Notes: a model not told the origin generated them from the letters alone. A stretch of DNA of 64,000 nucleotides from Natrinema hispanicum (GCF_004217335.1 NZ_SHMP01000003.1:248001-312000); one strand, 5' to 3'; shown: positions 54,829-63,330, counted from the first letter of the stretch. Numbers and translations: made by a program.

Positions 54829-54899
54829 GGATGAAAAGCGGTTAGTAGCAGCGTCGACGTGCCAGTTCCGTCCGCGGCACGTCGGCCATCACTCAGGGG

Positions 54900-55034
54900 T
54901 TATTCCCACTCGGTGTAGCCGCACTTCCCGCAGTGTTTGCGGTCGCCGTGGTCGGCGAGGAAGACATCGCCACAGCGCGGGCAGAGTTCGCCGCTGGTCG
55001 TGCCGTCGTCGTTGTAGAGGTCGTAGCGCGCCAT
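54900..55034 (-). CDS. rps27ae: 30S ribosomal protein S27ae
   Basis: The 44-residue protein [22 protein letters not shown] has four zinc cysteines in two pairs (CPRC and CGKC), typical for S27ae. It starts just 1 base after the S24e stop and 72 bases before kae1-bud32, the conserved order. It is too short to be found by length alone. Confidence 0.9.
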   Translation of the reverse strand: MARYDLYNDDGTTSGELCPRCGDVFLADHGDRKHCGKCGYTEWE

Positions 55035-55035
55035 C

Positions 55036-55344
55036 TTAGGCCTCCTCCGCTTCGGCGTCTTCCTCAGCGCCGATCTTGTTGCGCTCGAGCATGTGGTCTT
55101 GCTCGACGTCGCGGGCGTCGTCGGCGGTGTCGTAGACCTTCGCCTCGCCGACGGTCGTACGCATCCCGAACTTGGTGTCGAGTTTGCGGATGACGACCTC
55201 GTCGGCGTCCTTGTTCAGCTTCGCGGCGAGGCTGTCCCGAACCTGCAGGCGCTCTGGGGTGGCGTCCTCGTGGGACAGTTCAAAGGTCACGTCCGTTCGA
55301 TGCAACATGGGGTTCTCCTCCTCGGAGATGATGTCGACGTCCAT
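55036..55344 (-). CDS. rps24e: 30S ribosomal protein S24e
   Basis: The 102-residue protein [22 protein letters not shown] carries the S24e core ([37 protein letters not shown]) and an acidic C-terminal tail. It leads the operon with S27ae and kae1-bud32. Confidence 0.95.
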   Translation of the reverse strand: MDVDIISEEENPMLHRTDVTFELSHEDATPERLQVRDSLAAKLNKDADEVVIRKLDTKFGMRTTVGEAKVYDTADDARDVEQDHMLERNKIGAEEDAEAEEA

Positions 55345-55557
55345 GATATCACTCAGTTACTCTACTATCCCCGTGTAGCGCCTAAAAGGATTTCGAACCA
55401 CCCACCCGTGCTCCGGCGATCGATCGCGCTGGTTCGGCTCGTTTCGCCCGTCTCGAACGAAAACGCGCACGGGAGACCGTTTCGCCGCCATGTAACTTCC
55501 AAGTGACACATAAATTTGTAAATGTATTTCAATCAGAACGTGACTAGATCGAATCGA

Positions 55558-56763
55558 ATGCCCTCCAGACGACAGACGCTCGCCGGTATCGGACTCGCCG
55601 CGGCTGGCCTCGTCGGTGGCGACGCCACGACGGCCGCGCAGTCTCCGTCGGCGACGCTCGACTGGCCGATGGCCCGGTACGACGCCGCTGGCACCGGCTA
55701 CAACCCCGACGCGTCGGGGCCGAAAGACGATCCGCAAGTCGCGTGGGCCGGAGACCTCGAGCGGACCGGCGGGCTCGAACCCGATCCACCGGTGGTCGTC
55801 GACGGGACGGTCTATGCCGGCACCGAGAACCTGTTCGCACTCGATGCCGCCACGGGTGACGTCTGGTTCTCGTACGACAACTACGGCGTCTCCCACTCGA
55901 GTCCCGCATGTGCCGCGACATCGATTTATCGAACGAAGACGCTGGCAATCAGTTCATCCGGTGGGACCGTCGGTTTGAACGCCGGCGGCGGGATGGCGCT
56001 GTTCGGCGTTCATGTTGGCAACCAACGGTGGCGCGGGCCGGGTACCGAGCCGGAGCCGTCCGTTTTCGGCCCCTCGAAGGCACCGCCGCCAGTCACGGTC
56101 GGCGAGACAGTGTACGCTGTGGCTCCCACTACAAGCGATATCGTCGCGCTCGAGGCGGACAACGGCCGCGAGCGATGGCGGCGACGGTTTCCTGGGGGCG
56201 ACATCGGTGGCACCGTCTTTCGGCCCGCAGTAAGCGGTGACACCGTGTACGCGACCGGCTGGCCCAGTGACGTGGCGGCGTTCGACGCTGAAACCGGCTC
56301 CACGCAGTGGGCTGAGTCACTCGACGATGCCGATGTCAACCGGCCGCCAACGGCCACTGAAACCGGTGTCGTCGTCCCGACTCGACGCGGCGTAACACTG
56401 TACGAGGACAACGGTGACGTTCGCTGGACGCGAAATCTCGACGGGAACGCGACCGAGGGGGCTGTCACCGTCGCCGAGGGGCGCGTGTTCGTCACCGACG
56501 GCGACGAGTCGCTGTATGCGCTCGACCTCGAGACGGGTGCTGACGTGTGGTCAGTCGCATTTAGTCACGAAGCGACACCGGTCGTCGCCGACGGCATCGT
56601 CTACATGACGAGCGGTGCCGAACTCATCGCGTTCGATGCAGCAACTGGCGACCGACGCTTTACTCGTGAATCGGAGTGGTATTTCTCCCCGCCCGCGGTT
56701 GGCGACGGCGTACTCTATGTCGTCGACGGCGATCAGGTGCTTGCGCTGGAGGACGACCCATGA
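55558..56763 (+). CDS. Tat-exported PQQ-type beta-propeller protein
   Basis: The 401-residue protein has a twin-arginine signal (MPSRRQTLAGIGLAAAGLVGG) and repeated PQQ-like units (VVVDGTVYAGTENLFALDAATGDVWF, DSDIVALEADNGRERW-like, YALDLETGADVW). The repeats form a beta-propeller that may bind a cofactor or partner on the cell surface. AT-rich promoter sequences (taaattt, tgtattt) lie 30-45 bases before the ATG at 55558. Its last codon overlaps the next gene's ATG by four bases (56760-56763). Confidence 0.85.
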   Translation: MPSRRQTLAGIGLAAAGLVGGDATTAAQSPSATLDWPMARYDAAGTGYNPDASGPKDDPQVAWAGDLERTGGLEPDPPVVVDGTVYAGTENLFALDAATGDVWFSYDNYGVSHSSPACAATSIYRTKTLAISSSGGTVGLNAGGGMALFGVHVGNQRWRGPGTEPEPSVFGPSKAPPPVTVGETVYAVAPTTSDIVALEADNGRERWRRRFPGGDIGGTVFRPAVSGDTVYATGWPSDVAAFDAETGSTQWAESLDDADVNRPPTATETGVVVPTRRGVTLYEDNGDVRWTRNLDGNATEGAVTVAEGRVFVTDGDESLYALDLETGADVWSVAFSHEATPVVADGIVYMTSGAELIAFDAATGDRRFTRESEWYFSPPAVGDGVLYVVDGDQVLALEDDP

Positions 56764-57560
56764 CTGAGGAACCGTTCGATCCAACACTGGATGGAAGCGA
56801 TCGCGCCGGCGCTGGCCGTCCGGCCTCACCGTTCTCGCTGGCGCTCGATCGACTCCAGCGCGACCCCGTTCTTTTCGTGCCGTTCGTCGTCGCCGGCGTG
56901 TGCCTCTGGCTCCTCGACTGGATTCGACGGCACGACCCGCTCCCAACGATTCCGGCAGAGCAAACCGGCGCGACAGTGACCGTCGCGTACACTGGCTACC
57001 CGACCGGTGTGACGGAGACAGCACGAGCGCTGTCGTCCCTGATCGATCTGAAACTTCCCTATCTCGTCTGGGGAATCACACTCGAGGTCGTCGCCGGCTT
57101 CGTTATCGTGGCCGCTGGCACCGTGACGATCGCTCGCGCGCTGTCGGCCGACAGCGGCGGGACGACGCCGCGGCGACTGCTGGCGTACGCCGGCCTCGTC
57201 GCATTGTTCGACGTGGCGTTTCGCATCCTTACCGCGCTCGTCGGCGATGATATCGGGCTGATCGCCGGGCTCATCTTGGTCGTTCCCCTCTTCGTCGTCT
57301 TCGTTCGCGTCTTCGCTGCGCCAGCGTTCATCGTCAGCGGATCGGGACCGGTCGCTGCACTCCAGCAGAGCGGACGCGCAACTCGCGGTCGTGGCTGGTC
57401 GATTCTCGTGCTCGTCGTCGCATTTGGCCTCGCAGCGTGGCTTCTCGGACTCGTTCCGTGGGTCGGCACGATCCTGAGTACCGCCCTCATCGGCTCCGTT
57501 CACGCCGTCACGGTCGCCGTCGTCCGGGAGACAGCCACCGACGGTCACGGCGGTCGCTGA
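56760..57560 (+). CDS. Membrane protein with about five to six helices, coupled to the PQQ protein
   Basis: The 266-residue protein (MTEEPFDPTLDGSDRAGAG...) has hydrophobic helices such as PVLFVPFVVAGVCLWLLDWI, YLVWGITLEVVAGFVIVAAG and ILVLVVAFGLAAWLLGLVPWVG. Its ATG overlaps the preceding stop, implying a joint function with the exported PQQ-repeat protein, perhaps as an anchor or energy partner. No family is recognised. Confidence 0.72.
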   Translation: MTEEPFDPTLDGSDRAGAGRPASPFSLALDRLQRDPVLFVPFVVAGVCLWLLDWIRRHDPLPTIPAEQTGATVTVAYTGYPTGVTETARALSSLIDLKLPYLVWGITLEVVAGFVIVAAGTVTIARALSADSGGTTPRRLLAYAGLVALFDVAFRILTALVGDDIGLIAGLILVVPLFVVFVRVFAAPAFIVSGSGPVAALQQSGRATRGRGWSILVLVVAFGLAAWLLGLVPWVGTILSTALIGSVHAVTVAVVRETATDGHGGR

Positions 57561-57566
57561 CGGCTC

Positions 57567-57647
57567 ATACGGTTTGCTGTAACGATTTACCGGTGCAACC
57601 GCAGGGCGGTCGCGGTTGCACCGGCAATGACTTACAGTAGACCGTAT
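57567..57647. repeat. Palindromic repeat, copy D (81 bp)
   Basis: The ends are ATACGGTTTGCTGTA and TACAGTAGACCGTAT. The inside forms a perfect 13-base inverted repeat (ccggtgcaaccgc/gcggttgcaccgg, 57590-57602 with 57611-57624). It lies between two convergent genes and provides the TGA of the minus-strand gene; it can act as a two-way terminator. Confidence 0.7.
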
Positions 57648-58720
57648 CAGGGAAGCGCGACCAGCCCGCGCGGCGTCTCCTCCTCGAGTCCCTCAGACCA
57701 GTCAATGTCACCCTGTGTCCACGAGTCACCGAAATCCCGTGTCAGAAACAGCCCGCGGTTATTGACCGCGACGACGACGCCCGGCTCGCCGATCGTCGCA
57801 AGCACCGTGCGGACGACACCCTCACCGGTCGGCAGGCCGCGTCCCTCGAGGCGCTCCCACGAATCCGTCTCACCCGCGCGCCGGTAGACGAACGAGTTTG
57901 CCCTGCGCGGGGTGTGTGCCGTCCTCGCACCGCGTGCACTCGAGACCATGACGCGGTCTGGATCACCTGGATCGGGGGCGACCGACCAGCAATACCGGTG
58001 TGCGAGCCCGTCCTGTGGATGTCGCCACGAGTCACCGAAGTCGTCGCTCTCGGCGTAGCCGTCGCCGGCCGCAGCGTAGAGCCGTCCCTCGCGATCGGGA
58101 TGGGTCACGAGGCTGTGATTGTCCCGGCGCGAGCCCGGCGGCCGCTCGTGCCACGTCTCGCCGCCGTCGGGCGTGGTGACGAACGCGCCGGCCTCGATCC
58201 CGACGGCGAGCCGATCGGGATCGAACGGATCGACCGCGAGGGTCCGGACGTGGTGGGTGTGTGGCCGCGGCGGAAACGACCACTCGTCGGCCGAGGAAAG
58301 CGCGGCAAGCCCCTCGAGATGCGTCCAGGAGTCACCACCGTCGCGTGAGCGATAGAGCCGGCTGGGTTCGGTGCCGGCGTAGACGACCGCCGGGTCGTGC
58401 GGGCTGACGGTCACGGCCATCACACGGTCGCCCTCGCTGGCGGTCGATGTTGTGTCGGTCCGCGTGACCGCCCGTCCGCCGGCCGAGTCCTCGGCCACGA
58501 ACTGTGTCTCGTGGCGGTCGAACGATTTCCCGCCGTCGACGGAGCGGCTCAATCCGTCGCGGGTGCCGATGAAGAGCCGACCGGGCGCGCTCGGATGGGC
58601 AGCGACACACTCGAGGTCACGTCCCTCGAGTCGCGACGTGGCTGTCCAGCCGTCCGGCTCGAGGCTGTCGCTCGTACAGACGAACAATCGATCCCGAACG
58701 GCCACGAGCACTGTTACCAT
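57647..58720 (-). CDS. BNR/sortilin-type repeat protein
   Basis: The 357-residue protein has several repeats of the form ...GG(K/D/E)SF/TW: RSVDGGKSFDRHETQ, YRSRDGGDSWTHLEG, TTPDGGETWHERPPG, SDDFGDSWRHPQDG, LTRDFGDSWTQGD. These resemble Ycf48/sialidase-type Asp-box blades of a beta-propeller. There is no signal sequence, so it is cytoplasmic. Its substrate or partner is not known. Confidence 0.8.
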   Translation of the reverse strand: MVTVLVAVRDRLFVCTSDSLEPDGWTATSRLEGRDLECVAAHPSAPGRLFIGTRDGLSRSVDGGKSFDRHETQFVAEDSAGGRAVTRTDTTSTASEGDRVMAVTVSPHDPAVVYAGTEPSRLYRSRDGGDSWTHLEGLAALSSADEWSFPPRPHTHHVRTLAVDPFDPDRLAVGIEAGAFVTTPDGGETWHERPPGSRRDNHSLVTHPDREGRLYAAAGDGYAESDDFGDSWRHPQDGLAHRYCWSVAPDPGDPDRVMVSSARGARTAHTPRRANSFVYRRAGETDSWERLEGRGLPTGEGVVRTVLATIGEPGVVVAVNNRGLFLTRDFGDSWTQGDIDWSEGLEEETPRGLVALP

Positions 58721-58797
58721 ACCTACCTGGACGGGAGCGGGACGTATGAGTCGTGCCCCGTCTTGGTTGTCACGAGCGAGACGAGCAGGAACTGCGG

Positions 58798-59676
58798 TTA
58801 CGTCTCGCCGCGCTCCCCGCGAACGGTCAGTACCGGAACTGGCGACATCCGAACGAGCTGTTCGGTGACGCTACCGAGCAGATATCGATCGAATCCCGTA
58901 CGGCCGTGCGTGCCGACGACGACGAGGTCGATGTCGTGGTCGTCGATGTACGTCCGGATCGTCTGGGGGATCGACGAGCCGAACTCGACCGCTTCGGCGG
59001 CCGGCTCGACGCCAGTCTCGGTCGCAAACGCCGACGCATCGTCGAGGATCTGGGTCGCGCTCTCCTCGAGCATCGACAGCTGGATCTCGTTTCGGACGTC
59101 GACACCGAGTGTCGCAGTTGTGACGACCGAGAGGAGATGCAACGCGGCCCCCTCGGTGGTCGCGATGTCGGTCCCGATGGCGAGTGCATCCTGTGCGCCG
59201 TCGCTGCCATCCGTTGGAACGAGCACGTTCCGGTAGGGGTACTCGATCACGTCGGTATCCGGCCGGATCGTCAACAGGGGCGTTTCGGCCTGCCTGATGA
59301 CGCGTTCGGTCGTACTGCCGAGCAGGAATCGCCGAAGCCCCTGTCGTCCGTGGGTCGGCATGACGACGAGATCGACATCGTGTGACGCTGCGTAGTCGAC
59401 GATCATACTGTAGGGGACGCCCTGCCGGACCTCGGTGACCGTCTCGATCCCCCGCTGCTGGGCGCGATCGTCGGCATCGTCGACGATCGTCTCGCCTTCC
59501 TGGACGAGCGTATCGACAACCTCGCCTTGCCGGCGGAGCACGCTGTCTTGTGTCGTATCCGCCACGTTGAGGATGTGAACCGTCGAGTCGTGGCTGTCGG
59601 CGATCTCGAGGACGTGATCGAACGCGGCTGCCGATCCCTCACTGCCATCAGTGGGAAAGAGGATTTGGGTATACAT
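58798..59676 (-). CDS. Tandem UspA protein (two domains)
   Basis: The 292-residue protein comprises MYTQILFPTDGSEGSAAAFDH and a second domain at YRNVLVPTDGSDGAQDALA. ATP signatures occur as PTHGRQGLRRFLLGS and GTHGRTGFDRYLLGS. The start at MYTQ is chosen because the in-frame upstream ATG (MTQGRQRQ) precedes a non-conserved segment. The gene lies just upstream (in orientation) of an amphi-Trp gene transcribed in the same direction. Confidence 0.9.
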   Translation of the reverse strand: MYTQILFPTDGSEGSAAAFDHVLEIADSHDSTVHILNVADTTQDSVLRRQGEVVDTLVQEGETIVDDADDRAQQRGIETVTEVRQGVPYSMIVDYAASHDVDLVVMPTHGRQGLRRFLLGSTTERVIRQAETPLLTIRPDTDVIEYPYRNVLVPTDGSDGAQDALAIGTDIATTEGAALHLLSVVTTATLGVDVRNEIQLSMLEESATQILDDASAFATETGVEPAAEAVEFGSSIPQTIRTYIDDHDIDLVVVGTHGRTGFDRYLLGSVTEQLVRMSPVPVLTVRGERGET

Positions 59677-59696
59677 CTGTCTCTGTCTGCCCTGCG

Positions 59697-59975
59697 TCAC
59701 TCGCGAATGTCGAGCGTGCCCTCGTCTGCAGTGTGGGCCTCACGCCACCAGACGAGTTCGAATTCGATACTCTGTTTTGCCTCTGTGTCGCCCTCGGACC
59801 AGTCCGACTCGCCTTCCAGTTTGAACGTGATCGGCTCCGATGGCGTCATCGCGACGGTGGTCTCACCGAGTTCGAGAGTCACGTCGCCGTCACCGTCGAG
59901 TTGATCGGCCAACCCGCGGAGAGACGCTGCAACCTCTGACCGAGATTTCTGTGCTTCAGTCTCGAGTTCACCCAT
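59697..59975 (-). CDS. Amphi-Trp domain protein
   Basis: The 92-residue protein starts MGELETEAQKSRSEVAASLRGLADQL and contains a C-terminal beta segment with the paired Trp residues (ESDWSEGDTEAKQSIEFELVWWRE). It is the amphi-Trp family of small haloarchaeal proteins of unknown role. It is transcribed ahead of the tandem UspA gene. Confidence 0.82.
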   Translation of the reverse strand: MGELETEAQKSRSEVAASLRGLADQLDGDGDVTLELGETTVAMTPSEPITFKLEGESDWSEGDTEAKQSIEFELVWWREAHTADEGTLDIRE

Positions 59976-60251
59976 GTGCGTCGGCACATCAAGGACTGGG
60001 ATAAACACGCAGGGGAGCTCTCAGCAGGGTAGAATCCCAGCTTATTGTGATACTTTCGCGTACCGAACCGACCTCATACTGGAAGCCGGTGGCGACGCGA
60101 GGCACACTGACTCACGCCACCGCGAGTCGAATCACGACCTGACTGCGCCCCACCGTGACCAGCGGCGCGGGGTACCAGCGTCGGTTGTCTTGACCCCCTG
60201 GAAATTTCCGTCTGTGGGACCTTGTGGGTGATTAACAATGGGCCGATTTCG

Positions 60252-60440
60252 ATGACCCCCGCTGACAAACGCAAAGAGAAAGCGCCCGGCGTCTGCAGCA
60301 CCTGTGGCGAGTTGCTGACGGTCTGGATTACTCCAGACGGAACGATCCATCCCATCAGCCCGCACAACACCTGTTCGTGCGATGAGCCAGCACTTCGAAT
60401 CGTCGAGGCAGACGACGTCTTCGAGGAGGACGCTCACTGA
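60252..60440 (+). CDS. Small zinc-ribbon-like protein, 62 residues
   Basis: The protein starts MTPADKRKEKAPGVCSTCGELL and has CxxC near residue 15 and CSC near residue 45, which can bind zinc. The rest is polar and acidic (VEADDVFEEDAH). An in-frame GTG at 60222 could extend it, but the ATG at 60252 is the simpler start. It could be a small nucleic-acid-binding protein; no family is recognised. Confidence 0.62.
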   Translation: MTPADKRKEKAPGVCSTCGELLTVWITPDGTIHPISPHNTCSCDEPALRIVEADDVFEEDAH

Positions 60441-60613
60441 GGGCGGTCGCTCGAGGACGGAGGGCCGTGCTCGTGTGACCTCCGTCATCGTAACGTGCGA
60501 ACGGGCGGCCCCAGCGAAAGTTTGTATTCCACTGCGTCGACAATCCGTCTCCGAGGACAGTCACCGACAGCCTCGGGGACGGGACCTGTAGACACAGCGC
60601 TGGAGAACGGGAC

Positions 60614-61081
60614 TCAAGAGTGACGCACCGTCTCCGCACCACATTCCTCACAGATGGCAACGAGGGCGTCGCGGTCAGCGGTTGGTTCGATACGGACCAA
60701 CTGGCGCTCGCCACAATCGGGACACATCCGGAGAATGTCTGTCTCGCCGGTGTCGGCAGGCGCACCGAATGCCAGCGCCACGACCCGCTCGTCAGTTTCG
60801 TTGCGGCCGCGTTGCCATTCACCGGGCGCAAAGCAGATCGCTTCCTCCGCGCTGACGGTCACGTCACCCTCCTCCGTCTCGAACGTCGCCGTCCCCTCGA
60901 GCACGTAGAAGAGTTCTTCCTGGTCAGCGTGGCGATGATAGCCGAATCCGAAGCTCTCGCCGGGCTCGAGGATGTAATGATTTACTGCGAGGTGTTCGGC
61001 CTCGAGTGCGTTCGAAAGCGAGCGTTTGCTCTGTGCTGGGCTCATCCATCGGTCGACCTCGTTGAGACTAACCCGCTCCAT
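60614..61081 (-). CDS. Cupin-domain protein with C-terminal zinc ribbon
   Basis: The 155-residue protein (MERVSLNEVDRWMSPAQSKR) has the cupin metal motif GYHRHADQEELFYVLEG and second motif AICFAPGEWQRGRNE, followed by two CxxC pairs (CPDCG, CEECGAE). Cupins are metal-binding beta barrels, often used for small-molecule conversion or sensing. The minus-strand TATA-like tatttatt (61103-61110) gives leaderless spacing to the ATG at 61081. Confidence 0.85.
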   Translation of the reverse strand: MERVSLNEVDRWMSPAQSKRSLSNALEAEHLAVNHYILEPGESFGFGYHRHADQEELFYVLEGTATFETEEGDVTVSAEEAICFAPGEWQRGRNETDERVVALAFGAPADTGETDILRMCPDCGERQLVRIEPTADRDALVAICEECGAETVRHS

Positions 61082-61569
61082 AGGGTGTGGTCGTTCGGCA
61101 GGAATAAATAGACTGTTGGCCGGAAATCTCTGGATTCTCGGACAAAACCCACCGCAAACACTGGTCAATCGGGACGACCAGCGAGAAACACGCGGATTTG
61201 TGTCCGAGAATAAGGTAGTTCTCGGACACCGCGCTTGCGGTAACTACAGATGCGAACTTACCGCTGCGGGGAGTGATTAGCATCCGCTCGCTTCGCGAGC
61301 GGTTCACCGCCGGAGCGGGGTGAAACCCCGCGACGGCGGCCTTTTGGCATCAACGGGTTTTGCCGGGGGTTGAGGCTGGCGTCGTAGACGCCAGCCGATT
61401 CCCCCGGTAAAAGAGGTTGCTGTACTTACTGGTGACTCGAGATCGTCTGTCCGACCCTGTTCTACTTCTGAGACACAGCACTTGCGGTGAGTCGATGTGG
61501 GTTACAAGCACCCAGAATGCGGTTTGTTTATTACCAATATTTAACCAGTAAACAGTGGTAGTTGATTCT
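61082..61569. other. Gene-free stretch with structured element
   Basis: This 488-base stretch contains the cupin promoter (61103-61110), the structured element (61134-61413), a TATA-like tatttaa (61538-61544) for the lipoprotein gene, and no coding frame I support. Confidence 0.6.
61134..61413. ncRNA. Candidate structured RNA or palindromic mobile-element remnant
   Basis: A run of stem-loops fills this stretch. 61134-61144 pairs with 61201-61211 (11 bases). 61215-61220 pairs with 61242-61247 around an inner 4-base stem. 61284-61291 pairs with 61295-61302. 61307-61312 pairs with 61334-61339, with an inner 7-base stem and tandem GA opposite GA. 61363-61369 pairs with 61401-61407, with an inner perfect 10-base stem and GA opposite GA. 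The last is closed by 61341-61345 with 61409-61413. The strand is not decided. Alternatives: remnant of an IS200/IS605 right end (a TnpB guide-RNA region) or a MITE/PATE-type element. Confidence 0.5.
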
Positions 61570-62139
61570 ATGATTCGGCGAAAATATCTCGCTGCTAGTG
61601 GGTTAATGACAGTAGGCATTGCGGGGTGTACGAGGGTGAGAGGGGAGACACAGCTCACGGCTGACGATGTAGTTGCGGACGATTCGAGCGCCACGCTGCC
61701 ATTTAGGAACGATGGGAAAGAGGTGCTGAGTATTCAGCTTCAGAAACAATTCCTCGACGATGTGAAGCGTGAGTACTATCCATTCTATGTCTCTTCGTGG
61801 CAACGAGACGGAGTCCGGTTAGACTCGCTCCGACTCGAATTTCGCTCTCCACCGTACACGAGTGGCTTCTCACCGGCCGGAATCTCCCTTCGAGAAGACG
61901 CCCACGCACACAAAGCGACGCTCTCTCGAGATGAAGACGACCCATCGACAACCATCTTAAACGTCCCCGATACGACCGACATCGGCCAGGGGAGCGTGGT
62001 CGTTCAGTTGCTCCTGTCTGCAGATCACACACAAGACCCACAAAAACTCTGGATCGGGGCCGAAGCCACACTCTCATCCGATAGTCTTCTTGGAGCCGAC
62101 TACCGTGCGACTGGTGACGTTACTGTCGAATTTCCCTGA
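61570..62139 (+). CDS. Tat/lipoprotein, 189 residues
   Basis: The protein starts MIRRKYLAASGLMTVGIAGC, a twin-arginine signal with a lipobox cysteine at residue 20. The mature part is polar with beta-like strands; no catalytic motif is visible. It is probably membrane-anchored on the outside. A TATA-like tatttaa 26-32 bases upstream supports the ATG at 61570. The gene is less GC-rich than the core genes and begins an accessory stretch. Confidence 0.68.
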   Translation: MIRRKYLAASGLMTVGIAGCTRVRGETQLTADDVVADDSSATLPFRNDGKEVLSIQLQKQFLDDVKREYYPFYVSSWQRDGVRLDSLRLEFRSPPYTSGFSPAGISLREDAHAHKATLSRDEDDPSTTILNVPDTTDIGQGSVVVQLLLSADHTQDPQKLWIGAEATLSSDSLLGADYRATGDVTVEFP

Positions 62140-62285
62140 CGGGCTACAGATTCAAGATTATTCGTCCGCGTCTACCGTCGTTCTCGGACACCGCGCTTGT
62201 GGTAACGACAGCTGCGTGCTGTCCGACCAGGATGTGAAATGTTGGGTTTCATAAGGAATCTACTATTGAATGATAACAACGGAAT
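62140..62285. other. Short repeat-bearing intergenic stretch
   Basis: The segment 62177-62209 is a second copy of one stem of the structured element (see 61215-61247), with a compensating base pair change. It ends with ctgtccgacc (62219-62228), also found at 61447-61456. Confidence 0.55.
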
Positions 62286-62507
62286 ATGAGTGTTGCCACC
62301 CTCCAAGAAAAGACTCCACGGGCTACTGTCCCCATAATTATCGTGCTTTTTGTTAGCAGCCTCTTGTACGCCGTACTCACATCGACAGCACCGTTTGCAT
62401 TACTCGTCTTTTGGGGTGGGCTATTCTCGATCGGAATCGGGCTCGTTGCTGTCTCTCTGCTTTACCGGCTTGTACTGGCAGTCGAACGTATCGCGGACAG
62501 TCAATAA
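62286..62507 (+). CDS. Small membrane protein, 73 residues
   Basis: Two hydrophobic helices (VPIIIVLFVSSLLYAVL, FALLVFWGGLFSIGIGLVAVSLLY) follow a polar N-terminus MSVATLQEKTPRA; the end is short and charged. No family is recognised; its position in the accessory stretch suggests a lineage-specific gene. Confidence 0.6.
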   Translation: MSVATLQEKTPRATVPIIIVLFVSSLLYAVLTSTAPFALLVFWGGLFSIGIGLVAVSLLYRLVLAVERIADSQ

Positions 62508-62568
62508 TCAGCCCTTCCTGCTGCTCGAGGACGTCTATCTGACCCTACCTATCTTCTCGGACACTCGC

Positions 62569-63330
62569 TCAGGGTTTCGGGCTCTCGGGCCATGCAGGAA
62601 TATCGCCTTTTATTACTCGGTGAGCCTGTTGCTTTAGTATCTCTCGGGAATTCATACCAACGAACTCCTGTACCTCCTCTCGAAGGTCTGCTACAATGAG
62701 GCCGTATAATCGTGTGCTGAGTAGCCGTATGACAGAAAGAAGGATCAGACAGATATGGGTGGAGGGAGAGAGTAGACTCTTATTCCAGAAAAATTGCGCA
62801 GCAATCCGATGCCAATCCTGATCATTATCCCGTATATCCCCTGGCTTTTCAGACAACTCTTGATTGAACCTTCTGATTAGATCTGAGTTCGTCTTTATCT
62901 GATGTAGCACTATCTTGTATGCGATAACAAGAGTGGTGCCTCCTATGAAAAGTAGACTCCCAACAATCTCGGCTGTCGCAAAAAAGATCATATTTTTCAT
63001 CTGGAGTACACCGATTGCAGAGAATCCCCCGCCGAATAGGATGGCCCCGGCAGCTATGTAATAGAACAGTATCTTAATTCTTGATTCCCATCCTTCGAAA
63101 ATAGAGGCCAAATTCGATAATTGGTTGTTCTGGTCAAAATTTTCAGCCTCAATTTGGGCGTCTTGTGCTAAATCGGACAACTGTGAATTTTCCATCTTAA
63201 GTCCCTCAACAACTACACTGCTTTTTGATCCTTTGTAGTACCAACTTAGGAAATCCTGTTTGACTGCATCGTGGATAATCGGGAAATAGCCGAAGTCAAA
63301 GAGTATCTCCGAGAAACTCTTCATCACCAT
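62569..63330 (-). CDS. AT-rich membrane-associated hypothetical protein, 253 residues
   Basis: The protein starts MVMKSFSEILFDFGYFPII (in-frame ATG also at 63324). It has a charged N-terminal half with the acidic coil NSQLSDLAQDAQIEAENFDQN, then a hydrophobic pair (ILFYYIAAGAILFGGGF, MIFFATAEIVGSLLFIGG) and a third segment (THICLILLSVIRLL). The gene is clearly less GC-rich and less acidic than the core genes, pointing to transfer. A TATA-like stretch 20-30 bases before the ATG supports expression. No family is recognised. Confidence 0.6.
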   Translation of the reverse strand: MVMKSFSEILFDFGYFPIIHDAVKQDFLSWYYKGSKSSVVVEGLKMENSQLSDLAQDAQIEAENFDQNNQLSNLASIFEGWESRIKILFYYIAAGAILFGGGFSAIGVLQMKNMIFFATAEIVGSLLFIGGTTLVIAYKIVLHQIKTNSDLIRRFNQELSEKPGDIRDNDQDWHRIAAQFFWNKSLLSPSTHICLILLSVIRLLSTRLYGLIVADLREEVQEFVGMNSREILKQQAHRVIKGDIPAWPESPKP

